Shown here: one piece after another, positions 26,370-34,659 of the stretch
Layout: every line of letters begins with the position of its first letter
How positions within the stretch are numbered: position 1 is the stretch's first letter
NCBI GenBank assembly: GCA_963822595.1
Contig: CAWGIG010000001.1
Coordinates: 682,001-746,000 of the forward strand
Reading direction: 5' to 3'
DNA from: CAVRUH01 sp963822595
GTDB taxonomy: Bacteria > Chlamydiota > Chlamydiia > Chlamydiales > Waddliaceae
Length of the DNA stretch: 64,000 bases
Position numbers and translations under genes: made by a program
Notes under the pieces: model-generated
Database searches by the model: none
What the model was told of the DNA's origin: nothing
The model's input: only the letters and a program-made list of their open reading frames with translations

Positions 26370-27062
26370 ATGATCATCACCATCGACGGTCCCACGGGTA
26401 CCGGAAAAAGCACCATTGCCAAGCAACTTGCAGAAAGATTGGGCTTTATTCATTTTGACACAGGTGCCATGTACAGATGTCTTACTCATGGAATCCTAAA
26501 AAATCATATCGATTGCGACAACATCCCACAACTCGAAAAATATCTCGATGTTTTTTCCTTTCAAATCAAAATGATCGGTAATGAAAAACACTATTTTGTA
26601 AAAGACGAAGATGTAACAAAACTCATTCGCGGAGATGTAGTCACCGCCCTAGTGTCAAAAGTGGCCGCCATTCCAACGGTACGACACCATCTTGTGCCAA
26701 TTCAAAGGAAGTTTGCAGAAGGAATAAATTCTGTCTTCGAAGGGCGTGATATCGGAACGGTCGTTTTCCCAAATGCCGAAGTAAAAATTTATCTGACAGC
26801 AAGTCCCGAAGTTCGGGCCCAACGTCGCTATAACGAACTTCTAAAAAAATTCCCCGAAGAATCAAAAACACTTACATTAGAAAAGGTGCTGGAGGATATC
26901 GACCGCCGAGATAGCCACGATTCAACAAGAGAACACTCCCCTCTTCGGCAAGCCGAAGACGCCCACCTTGTGGATACTTCCAAACTGAATGTTGATCAGG
27001 TCATTGAGGAAATTTTAAAGTTTGTCCCAAAAAAAATGGACAACATGGACGACATGGACTGA
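26370..27062 (+). CDS. cmk: Cytidylate kinase
   Basis: Phosphorylates CMP and dCMP. The P-loop GPTGTGKSTIAKQLA and the following HFDTGAMYR, FEGRDIGTVVFP and RRDSHDSTREHSPL motifs define the family. 230 residues. The last eight residues (MDNMDDMD) are encoded by a 9-base tandem repeat of ATGGAC units that also contains the stop codon, so the C-terminus is repeat-derived. Translation and plsC follow in the Chlamydia order. Confidence 0.94.
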   Translation: MIITIDGPTGTGKSTIAKQLAERLGFIHFDTGAMYRCLTHGILKNHIDCDNIPQLEKYLDVFSFQIKMIGNEKHYFVKDEDVTKLIRGDVVTALVSKVAAIPTVRHHLVPIQRKFAEGINSVFEGRDIGTVVFPNAEVKIYLTASPEVRAQRRYNELLKKFPEESKTLTLEKVLEDIDRRDSHDSTREHSPLRQAEDAHLVDTSKLNVDQVIEEILKFVPKKMDNMDDMD

Positions 27063-27089
27063 ATGGACAAACCCGTCCATTTTGCTTTT
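27036..27089 (+). terminator. ATGGAC tandem repeat and terminator at the cmk end
   Basis: Four 9-base units starting ATGGAC (27036-27071), the third of which carries the cmk TGA. The last unit pairs with GTCCAT (27075-27080) around an AAACCC loop and is followed by TTTGCTTTT, giving an intrinsic terminator at 27063-27089. Confidence 0.75.
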
Positions 27090-27121
27090 AATTAAAACTT
27101 AAAATACCTTAAAATAGTATT

Positions 27122-27763
27122 ATGAAACTATTTTATCGCCTCAATCACTGGTTTTTTAAGACTCTTTTCTATTTGTTTTATAAACATAAGGTTTACGGAG
27201 CTAACCGCCTTCCCCCAGGAGCAGCTATCATCGCCCCTAACCATATTTCCTTTTGGGATCCCCCCATGGTGGGGGCCTCTTGCCCCGAAGAACTCGCCTT
27301 CTTAGCCAAAAAAGAACTTTTCGATGTCCCCGTCCTCTGCTGGTGCATCCAACATCTCAACGCCTACCCCGTCACTGGAACGGCAAGCGACTTGCATTCG
27401 ATTAAACTCATCATCCACCTCCTCAATGAAGGACAAAAAGTCGTTATTTTCCCCGAAGGCGAACGCACCACCCATGGCGAACTCACCGACATTAAACCCG
27501 GCATAGGAATGCTTGCTCTTAGATCAAAAGCACCCATTGTCCCTGTATATATCAGTGGAAACTTCGAAATCTGGCCCATCCATAGAAAATTCCCCAAACT
27601 TTGGGGAAAAACCGCTGTTGTCTTCGGCAAGCCAATATATATCGACGAATTTCTTAAACTTCCAAAAAAAGATTCGCATCTTGCCATCGCAAAAAAGGTC
27701 CAAGAATCTCTCGAAAAACTCAGGGATTGGACTAGAAACGGAGCTGTTGGCGAGGCGCCATAA
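27122..27763 (+). CDS. plsC: 1-acyl-sn-glycerol-3-phosphate acyltransferase
   Basis: Adds the second acyl chain to lysophosphatidate in phospholipid synthesis. The HX4D catalytic motif is NHISFWD, and the substrate-binding FPEGERT motif follows. 213 residues, one N-terminal hydrophobic stretch for membrane attachment (HWFFKTLFYLFY). It sits between cmk and the promoter of the str operon. Confidence 0.92.
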   Translation: MKLFYRLNHWFFKTLFYLFYKHKVYGANRLPPGAAIIAPNHISFWDPPMVGASCPEELAFLAKKELFDVPVLCWCIQHLNAYPVTGTASDLHSIKLIIHLLNEGQKVVIFPEGERTTHGELTDIKPGIGMLALRSKAPIVPVYISGNFEIWPIHRKFPKLWGKTAVVFGKPIYIDEFLKLPKKDSHLAIAKKVQESLEKLRDWTRNGAVGEAP

Positions 27764-27771
27764 TTACACTA

Positions 27772-27800
27772 TTGCACTAATCGATTCGATTTCGTATAAT
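27772..27800 (+). promoter_or_regulatory. Sigma-70-type promoter of the str operon
   Basis: TTGCAC and a perfect TATAAT separated by 17 bases, about 75 bases before rpsL. Best promoter seen in the window; fits high expression of ribosomal genes. Confidence 0.82.
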
Positions 27801-27807
27801 GTTTCTA

Positions 27808-27836
27808 TCTCTCCGGGTTGCCGGGGGGATTTTTTT
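27808..27836 (+). terminator. Leader hairpin with T-run before rpsL (possible attenuator)
   Basis: A 9-bp GC-rich stem (TCTCTCCGG with CCGGGGGGA, two wobbles), GTTG loop, then seven T. It starts right where transcription from the 27772 promoter should begin, so it would act on the str leader, or end plsC transcripts. Confidence 0.6.
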
Positions 27837-27873
27837 ATCTGAATCGAATTTTGACGATAAGGAGAAGGCTAAT

Positions 27874-28245
27874 ATGCCAACTATTGAACAACTCGTGCGT
27901 CAACCACGCCGAGATAAAACGAAGCGAACAAAATCGCCGGCCTTGCAAAAGTGCCCGCAACGCCGAGGTGTTTGCCTTCAGGTGAAAACAAAGACACCTA
28001 AGAAGCCAAACTCTGCTCTGCGAAAAGTGGCCTGGGTTCGCCTATCCACTGGACAAGAAGTGATTGCCTACATCGGCGGTGAAGGCCACAACCTTCAAGA
28101 ACACAGCATCGTGCTCGTGCGCGGTGGTCGTGTGAAAGACCTACCCGGCGTACGTTACCACATCGTTCGCGGAACATTAGACTGTGCGGCTGTACAAGAC
28201 CGCAAACAAGGAAGATCGAAGTACGGGGCGAAACGTCCTAAGTAA
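27874..28245 (+). CDS. rpsL: 30S ribosomal protein S12
   Basis: 123 residues, normal length. The ATG at 27874 is chosen because an AAGGAGAAGG ribosome site precedes MPTIEQLVR, the conserved N-terminus; the open frame extends further upstream but without family similarity. KTPKKPNSALRK and GGRVKDLPGVRYH keep the Lys residues that, when mutated, give streptomycin resistance. First gene of the str operon. Confidence 0.97.
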   Translation: MPTIEQLVRQPRRDKTKRTKSPALQKCPQRRGVCLQVKTKTPKKPNSALRKVAWVRLSTGQEVIAYIGGEGHNLQEHSIVLVRGGRVKDLPGVRYHIVRGTLDCAAVQDRKQGRSKYGAKRPK

Positions 28246-28407
28246 CGCTAGGATGCTCATAAATGAGTATCCTGGTTCGCGATTTGCCCTCACATTTGTA
28301 AAACTGTGAGCGCAATTCACGCATCGGTTCCGGAAATATCCGGTCCCAGGTGAATCTTTACGATCTTCAAATATAAAGAACCTAATTTCATTATTGAAGA
28401 GGAAGAT
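28246..28407 (+). promoter_or_regulatory. rpsL-rpsG spacer with two hairpins
   Basis: 162 bases. Contains AGGATGCTCA/TGAGTATCCT with a TAAA loop and CTCACA/TGTGAG stem-loops. In E. coli protein S7 binds this spacer to control its own operon; a similar role here is inferred from place and structure only. Confidence 0.45.
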
Positions 28408-28880
28408 ATGTCAAGAAGAAGACGTGCTGTAAAGCGAGAAATAGAACCAGATCCAAAATATGGTAGCGAAGTTCTCACAAAATTCATTAACAAAATCATG
28501 ATCGGCGGTAAAAAATCGATTTCCCGATCCATAGTTTATGATGCCTTGGATCAATTTGCTAGAAAAGTAAAATCCGAAAACCCGTTGATGGCCTTCGAAC
28601 AAGCGCTTGAAAATGCAAAGCCTTCACTCGAAGTTAAATCACGTCGTATCGGCGGTGCTACTTACCAAGTGCCTATCGAAATATCCCCAAGCCGCCGTAC
28701 CCCATGGCAATGCGCTGGATTATTATCCATTCGCGCGCTAAACCAGGTCGTTCCATGGAAGATGCGCTCGCAGGCGAGCTCTTAGATTGCTACAACAACC
28801 AAGGAACAACCATTAAAAAGAAAGATGACACCCACCGCATGGCTGAAGCTAACAAAGCTTTCGCGCATTACAAGTGGTAG
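28408..28880 (+). CDS. rpsG: 30S ribosomal protein S7, one frameshift in this sequence
   Basis: The first part (MSRRRRAVKREIEPDPKYGSE... to VPIEISPSRRTP) is a normal S7. At about 28700 one base is missing (CCATGG where CCATTGG would give PLAMRW), after which the expected sequence goes on in another frame: MRWIIIHSRAKPGRSMEDALAGEL and the canonical end HRMAEANKAFAHYKW at 28880. Without the break the protein has about 157 residues, the normal size. S7 is essential, so a base-call or assembly error is the likely cause. Confidence 0.92.
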
Positions 28881-28894
28881 GGAGGAAATAAAAT

Positions 28895-30983
28895 ATGGCA
28901 AGACGTAGAACGTGAAGAAATTAACAAAGTGCGTAATATCGGTATCATGGCACACATCGATGCCGGTAAAACCACTGTATCTGAGCGTATCCTCTACTAC
29001 GCCGGACGGATACACCGTCATTGGTGAAGTGCACGATGGCGCAGCCACCATGGACTGGATGGAGCAAGAGCAAGAGCGTGGTATCACGATCACTTCTGCT
29101 GCTACAACTGTTTTCTGGAAAGGTGCAAAAATCAACATCATCGACACTCCGGGACACGTTGACTTCACAATAGAAGTTGAACGTTCCTTGCGCGTTTTCG
29201 ATGGTGCAGTTGCCGTATTCGACGCTGTATCAGGTGTAGAACCTCAATCTGAAACCGTATGGCGCCAAGCTGAAAAATATAAAGTTCCTCGTATCGCGTT
29301 CATCAACAAGATGGACCGTATGGGCGCAGACTTTTTCGGCGGCGTGACATCTATGAGAGAAAAATTGCATGCAAATGCAATTCCAATTCACTGTCCCATC
29401 GGAGCCGAAGCAGAATTTAAGGGAATGGTCGATTTAGTCACCATGAAAGCCCTTATATTCCATGACGAAGTTTTGGGTAAAGAATGGGATGAAGCCCCTA
29501 TTCCTGCTGAACTCGTTGACAAATGTAAGCAAATGCGCGCAGAAATGCTTGAAGAACTCGCCATGATCGACGAAAGTAACGAAGCTTTCATGAGCAAAGT
29601 CCTCGAGAACCCCGATTCTTTGACGCCGGAAGAAATTCATGGCGCCATTCGTAAAGGTGTCTGCCAAAATCTTCTAAATCCAGTACTCTGCGGTTCTGCG
29701 TTGAAAAACAAGGGCGTTCAGCAGCTTCTCGATGCAGTCGTTAATTGGCTGCCATCCCCAGTGGATAGAGGCGAAGTGCACGCACACTCCGTAGATACAG
29801 ACGCGGATGTCATCCTAAAACCCGAAGATGATGCTCCATTTGCTGCTCTTGCGTTCAAAATCATGACAGACCCCTATGTCGGACGTCTTACATTCATCCG
29901 TATTTATAGTGGTACTCTCACGAAAGGGATGAACCTCGTTAATTCAACAAAAGACAGTAAAGAGCGTATTTCTCGACTCATCGAGATGAATGCTAACGAA
30001 CGTATTGAAAAAGATTCGTTCCACACAGGCGACATCGCAGCTTGCGTCGGCCTGAAAAAGACTACAACAGGGGATACCCTCTGTGATCCAGACCACCAAG
30101 TTCTTTTGAGAAGATGGACTTCCCAGAGCCGGTGATCTCGATGGCTATTGAGCCTAAGTCTAAGGCAGACCGTGAAAAGCTTTCGCAAGCGCTTACCTCA
30201 CTTTCTGAAGAAGATCCAACCTTCCGCGTCACTACAAACGAAGAGACAGGACAGACGATTATTTCAGGAATGGGAGAACTCCACCTCGATATTCTACACG
30301 ACCGTATGAGTCGTGAATTCGCAGTGGAAGCTAACGTAGGGAAGCCTCAGGTGTCTTACAAAGAAACGATCTCGATGCCAAGTAATTCTAAAATGAAGTA
30401 CGTAAAGCAGTCGGGTGGTCGTGGACAGTATGCGCACGTTGAAGTGGAAATCGAGCCGAACGAAAAAGGTAAAGGTAACGAAGTTCTCAACAAGATCGTT
30501 GGGGGTGTGATTCCTAAGGAATTCATTCCGGGCGTGATTGCTGGTATTACAGAAGGTCTTGCCACAGGGGTTCTTGCTGGATACAATCTAGTCGACGTTA
30601 AGGTATCGATCGTTTATGGATCGTACCACGAAGTTGACTCGAATGAAATGGCCTTTAAGATTTGCGGATCGATGGCAGTGAAAGATGCAGCAAGGAAGGC
30701 TAAGCCTATCATCCTTGAGCCTATCATGAAAGTCAGCGTGACGACTCCTGAATTGTGTATGGGAGACATTATTGGCGACTTTAACAGACGTCGTGGCCAG
30801 ATTATGGGTCAGGAGACATTTAAAGGTGCGGCAATCATTCAAGCGAACGTTCCATTGAGCGAGATGTTTGGATATGCTACGCAGTCGCGTACACTTTCCC
30901 AAGGACGTGCTGTTTTTACGATGGAGCCAAGTCACTTTGACCCTGTTCCGTCTAAAATTGCAGAAGAAATCATCAAAAAATAA
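28895..30983 (+). CDS. fusA: Elongation factor G, three frameshifts in this sequence
   Basis: Translocation GTPase. The start at 28895 follows a GGAGG site. Single-base breaks lie near 28907 (extra A after MARR), near 29018-29025 (extra C before IGEVHDG) and near 30106 (a missing G in VLLEKMDFPEP). Between them the family is intact: AHIDAGKTT, DTPGHVDFT, NKMDRMGADF, GMGELHLDI and a normal C-terminus. Three breaks in an essential gene argue for sequence error. The full protein would be about 695 residues. Confidence 0.92.
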
Positions 30984-30992
30984 AGGAAACCC

Positions 30993-31322
30993 ATGGCAAA
31001 ACAAGAAACCAAAATAACAAGACAGAAGATCCGGATCCGGCTCAAAGGTTATGACCAGCGTTTGGTCGACCGTTCGACGTCGGACATCGTGGAGACTGCT
31101 AAGAGAACGGGTGCTGCTGTAGTGGGCCCGATTCCCCTTCCGACAAGGAAGGAGATTTTCACAGTGTTAACGTCCCCAAACATCGATAAGAAGTCGCGCG
31201 AACAGTTTGAAATTCGCACGCACAAGAGACTTATCGACATTTTGGATCCATCCGGCAAAACGATTGAAGCTCTCAAGAACTTGACGCTTCCAGCCGGCGT
31301 AGACATCAAAATCAAAGCATAA
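30993..31322 (+). CDS. rpsJ: 30S ribosomal protein S10
   Basis: 109 residues. KIRIRLKGYDQRLVDRS, GPIPLPTRKEIFTVL and FEIRTHKRLIDI are the S10 core. It follows fusA by 9 bases and ends the operon rpsL-rpsG-fusA-rpsJ, the order seen in Chlamydia, where S10 lies after EF-G rather than in the S10 operon. Confidence 0.96.
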   Translation: MAKQETKITRQKIRIRLKGYDQRLVDRSTSDIVETAKRTGAAVVGPIPLPTRKEIFTVLTSPNIDKKSREQFEIRTHKRLIDILDPSGKTIEALKNLTLPAGVDIKIKA

Positions 31323-31349
31323 GCTTAACTTAGCTTAGCTTAGACTTAG

Positions 31350-31388
31350 TAGCCACTATCCGTAAAAAGATAGTGGCTATTTTTTTTA
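31350..31388 (+). terminator. Rho-independent terminator of the str operon
   Basis: An 11-bp perfect stem TAGCCACTATC/GATAGTGGCTA, 8-base loop, followed by nine T. It begins 27 bases after rpsJ. Confidence 0.93.
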
Positions 31389-31398
31389 TCGTCTGCAA

Positions 31399-31900
31399 AC
31401 AAAAAAAAATCACCACAGAGACACAGAGGAAGAAGAGAGAAGAATATGCTCGCTTAATCTGATCCTACAAAAGCTTAGGCTTTTATAGGACCCTCTCCAG
31501 AACAATTTTGTCTTCATTTTTAGACCGATGCGGTCCAAAAATGAAGACAAAATTGTTCTGGAAGGTTCCCATGAACTCACACTTACCCCCTGGTCATAGA
31601 CAAGACATGGAAAAAGGCTCCTACCCACTTCCAAAGATCAAAAGACGTTGCCAACTTCTGCTAATTAGAGATGTTAAGAATGGCTTCATGGAAAACAACC
31701 AGAATGAATTTGCCCCAATTTGATAGACCGCATCGGTCTATCAAATTGGGGCAAATTCATTCTGGTTGCTGGTTCTATAAAAGCCTAAGCTTTTATAGAA
31801 ACCTGGTAGCAAAATGGACAATACTTAACAATCAAGTAGATTAAACAAGCGTATTCTTCTCTCTTCTTCCTCTGTGTCTCTGTGGTGATTTTTTTGTGTG
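31399..31900. repeat. Composite nested inverted repeat (about 500 bp)
   Basis: Outer arms 31399-31449 and 31849-31900 are about 50-base complements with CACCACAGAGACACAGAGG. Inside lie, mirrored, two ATAAAAGC/GCTTTTAT hairpins with TTAG or CTAA loops (31465-31488, 31774-31797) and two long hairpins: 31498-31562 (stem about 25 bp) and 31700-31771 (stem about 29 bp). Both long hairpins start CCAGAA and end in the same apex palindrome GACCG-ATG/CAT-CGGTC, though their stems differ. No credible gene lies inside; this fills the 31323-31916 gap after the terminator. Confidence 0.9.
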
Positions 31901-31916
31901 TCTAAAAATTCCTTTC

Positions 31917-32351
31917 CTATTCAACTTTTCTCCAAAGGTGGCCATCGATAATTGTTCGAAATTGATCCGGAGAGAAAAACTCGGAGTGAAACTTATAATC
32001 ACCGCTTTGCAACTTTTCAAAGACCTCGAAACCCTCAAAATCCTTCTGTCCGCGTATCTCCCAAGCAATATTCTTTGGATCAATCACTCCCTTCCCATCC
32101 ACTTTACCAATAAGCTCGTTGTCAAGCGCTATTGCAAATGTCTCGGGCGTTACCTTAGATACGACATATAAATTCTCTACCTTGCCGTCAATGCCCTTCA
32201 TCTCCACTTCCTGAGTGCAGGCAAATGTATTGTCCGCTTCCACAACAACCCATCGCGTGTAAAAATCAATAGATTCAGCCGAAGCATTAAAGGATATCTT
32301 TCCCTCTCCAAGCCAGACTCCTGGTGTAAGCAAAAATGTATGCGATGTCAT
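31917..32351 (-). CDS. Hypothetical protein translationally coupled to rodA
   Basis: 144 residues, predicted mostly beta-strand, with no signal peptide or membrane segment. It begins MTSHTFLLTPGVWLGEGKISF, starting inside the rodA stop (TGATG overlap), so the two genes are co-translated. Not recognised as a named family; it may be a lipocalin-like or DUF-type small domain, but no motif supports a function. I chose the ATG over an upstream TTG. Confidence 0.65.
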   Translation of the reverse strand: MTSHTFLLTPGVWLGEGKISFNASAESIDFYTRWVVVEADNTFACTQEVEMKGIDGKVENLYVVSKVTPETFAIALDNELIGKVDGKGVIDPKNIAWEIRGQKDFEGFEVFEKLQSGDYKFHSEFFSPDQFRTIIDGHLWRKVE

Positions 32352-33487
32352 CAAAACATAAACCTCCGGCTATAAATACTTTGTAAGATTCCGAGAGCTG
32401 TCATCGTCGACAATATCGAAGAACCTCCATAAGTCACTAATATCAAGGGAACTCCCGTAATTGGCAAAAATCCTGTCATCATTCCTATATTCACAAGAAT
32501 ATGCATCGCCAAATAAGTTGCCACCCCCGCAGCTAGCAAGCGTCCAAACGGATCTTTTGCTACAGCAGCGACTTGAAAACTAAAATAAATTAAAGCATAA
32601 AAAAATGCCATAAGTAAACAGATGCCTATGAAACCAAATTCCTCAGCAAAAGCAGGAAACACTGAGTCTGTATAGGGAGCGGGCAGCCACCCGCCGGCAG
32701 TGAATTCACTTTGCCGCCACCCGGTTCCCGTCAATCCCCCAATAGCAATCGCGGTACAAGCCGCTTTTTGATGGTGTGTGTTAGGATCCAAACGGGCAAA
32801 TTGATACTCCCTAAGGAAATAAGTGGCATACGGTCGAATTTGCTCATGCGTCACAAAGCCAAGAAATATAATGGCCACAAACAAAAGTATCAGGAGTCCC
32901 GACCAGGACATCACCCGAATGACCAGAGGATGCAGATTGCCAAAATAAAACATCACTAACGATATAGGAAAAAACACGAGGGCTGTTCCCAAATCGGGTT
33001 GCTTTAAAATCAAAAGAAAGGGGATCCCCACGATTAGTCCGGCATAAAAAACGGTGCTCCAACTCTGCGAATGCATCTTTTGCCTTTCCAAAAACCAACT
33101 TAAGGCAATAACGACGACAAGTTTTGCATATTCGGAGGGTTGTAGACTAATGCCTATAAATGGAATCTTATACCACCTATGCACCCCTGCTATCGCCGGA
33201 GTAAAAAACAGCCCTATCAAAGCTATGATCATCAGACCATAAAGGATCCACGTCCACTCGCGCAATTTATTATAATCGAATCCGGCAAAAAAAAGGAAAA
33301 CAGCTCCGCCAATCATAAACCATTTAAGCTGCACCTTCACCAAAGGAGTGAAAAAGCTTTCTTCCGCGGTATCCAGGATGGAATCCATGGAGTAAGAGGA
33401 AATAATCAGCAGACTGATAGCCAAAAGCCCTAAAATAACCGGAATGACTCTGAAATCAATCCGTGACAAATATTTGTAATTCCACAT
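32351..33487 (-). CDS. rodA: SEDS-family peptidoglycan polymerase RodA
   Basis: 378 residues with about ten membrane segments. RodA/FtsW marks are GVHRWYKI, LQPSEYAKLVVV, LKQPDLGTALVFFP and the C-terminal GMMTGFLPITGVPLILVTYGGSS. SEDS proteins polymerise lipid II glycan strands. Next to birA as in Chlamydia. Divergent from birA with 40 bases between. Confidence 0.93.
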   Translation of the reverse strand: MWNYKYLSRIDFRVIPVILGLLAISLLIISSYSMDSILDTAEESFFTPLVKVQLKWFMIGGAVFLFFAGFDYNKLREWTWILYGLMIIALIGLFFTPAIAGVHRWYKIPFIGISLQPSEYAKLVVVIALSWFLERQKMHSQSWSTVFYAGLIVGIPFLLILKQPDLGTALVFFPISLVMFYFGNLHPLVIRVMSWSGLLILLFVAIIFLGFVTHEQIRPYATYFLREYQFARLDPNTHHQKAACTAIAIGGLTGTGWRQSEFTAGGWLPAPYTDSVFPAFAEEFGFIGICLLMAFFYALIYFSFQVAAVAKDPFGRLLAAGVATYLAMHILVNIGMMTGFLPITGVPLILVTYGGSSILSTMTALGILQSIYSRRFMF

Positions 33488-33527
33488 AAATTAGATCTTC
33501 TTTAACCAAAATCTAAAGTGTAGCGTT

Positions 33528-34124
33528 ATGGAAGTTGAGAGTCGACATTTTTCTTCATTAGATTCCACAAATAATTGGGCTAAGCTGCATCTTGAAGAGT
33601 TCAATCAAGATAAAATCACTATTATCACAGCCGACGGTCAAACGAGCGGACGGGGTCAATTCAATAGAAAATGGGTATCTCCCTCCGGAAAAAACATCTA
33701 TGTTACTTTCTGCTTTTTCATGGATGCTGATAGAAGCGATTTAGGCAACATCCCACAAGTTCTGGCGATTTCAACGATCCAAGCTCTCGCATCTTTTGGA
33801 TTCCATGCAAAAATAAAATGGCCTAATGATTTGATTCTATCAGGAAAAAAAGTCGGAGGAATTCTTTGCGAGACCTCACCTGTTGAAAATAAAAGAGGGA
33901 TTGTTTTGGGAATAGGTCTGAATGTCAATATGGAGTCCGAGTTGCTTGATAAAATCGATCAACCGGCGACTTCCCTGGCGCATGAGAAAGGGGAAATGGT
34001 CGATCTTAAGACCGTGCTTGATGCTCTTAGAGATCATTTTATCAAAGATGTTGAAGTGTTCCTTAAAAAAGGCTTTTCCCCCTTTCAGGATCTCTTAGAT
34101 CAATTTTTATTGAAACACGGATAA
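33528..34124 (+). CDS. birA: Biotin--[acetyl-CoA-carboxylase] ligase
   Basis: Attaches biotin to the carboxylase carrier domain. 198 residues, only the catalytic domain without the DNA-binding repressor domain of E. coli BirA. SLDSTNNWAK, SGRGQFNRKWVSP (biotinyl-AMP loop), KWPNDL, KVGGILCE and GIGLNVN are clear. The C-terminal SH3-like domain is short. The TAA at 34122-34124 is the outermost triplet of the palindrome that follows. Confidence 0.93.
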   Translation: MEVESRHFSSLDSTNNWAKLHLEEFNQDKITIITADGQTSGRGQFNRKWVSPSGKNIYVTFCFFMDADRSDLGNIPQVLAISTIQALASFGFHAKIKWPNDLILSGKKVGGILCETSPVENKRGIVLGIGLNVNMESELLDKIDQPATSLAHEKGEMVDLKTVLDALRDHFIKDVEVFLKKGFSPFQDLLDQFLLKHG

Positions 34125-34221
34125 ACGCGGGGGCGCGGAGACGCGGGGACGCGGAGGTTAAAATCAGAAAAACAATTATTTTTAACCTCCGCGTCCCCGC
34201 GTCTCCGCGCCCCCGCGTTTA
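34122..34221. terminator. GC-rich palindrome between convergent birA and thioredoxin gene
   Basis: A near-perfect palindrome with arms TAAACGCGGGGGCGCGG... and complement, about 44 bases each, around AAATCAGAAAAACAATTATT. The first triplet is the birA stop. Likely a two-way terminator; same family as 16787-16885 and 21169-21259. Confidence 0.85.
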
Positions 34222-34239
34222 ATAGTTTGTATGAAAGAA

Positions 34240-34623
34240 CTATTGCATGTTGCTTTCTACGAACTTACGGAATGCTTTTAAATCCATGACGCCTACATTG
34301 CGCGCTTTCTCAACACCATCCTTAAAGAGGATGATGGTTGGAATAGATTTTATCTTGTACGCAACCATGGCTTCATAACCATTATCAACGTTGAGCTTTG
34401 CAAAGGTTACATCGTCGATCTCATTAGAAAGCTTATCAAAAATAGGAGCAAATTTCTTGCAAGGACCACACCACTCTGCATAAAAATCTACTACGACAAC
34501 CCCACTGGAAATCGTTTTGGAAAATGTAAGGTCTTCGATTTCCACGGTACTCGCTTGAATCGTAGCACAAAAACTCCCCATCAAGAGACTTAATGACAGT
34601 ATATATTTCGAAAATAATGACAT
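34240..34623 (-). CDS. Exported thioredoxin-like protein
   Basis: 127 residues. A signal peptide (YILSLSLLMGSFCATIQAS) precedes a complete thioredoxin fold with the WCGPCK redox site, the cis-Pro segment SIPTIILF and the last helix. Unlike ordinary cytosolic TrxA it should work in the periplasm, reducing or isomerising envelope disulfides. A GGAG-type site precedes the start. Convergent to birA. Confidence 0.88.
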   Translation of the reverse strand: MSLFSKYILSLSLLMGSFCATIQASTVEIEDLTFSKTISSGVVVVDFYAEWCGPCKKFAPIFDKLSNEIDDVTFAKLNVDNGYEAMVAYKIKSIPTIILFKDGVEKARNVGVMDLKAFRKFVESNMQ

Positions 34624-34659
34624 AATTAACTCCTTGTTAATATTAAATGAGATATCATT

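Noticed and set aside
31508..31723. A 71-codon frame within the composite inverted repeat
   Set aside because: It runs through hairpin arms, has no ribosome site, and its residues are dictated by the palindrome.
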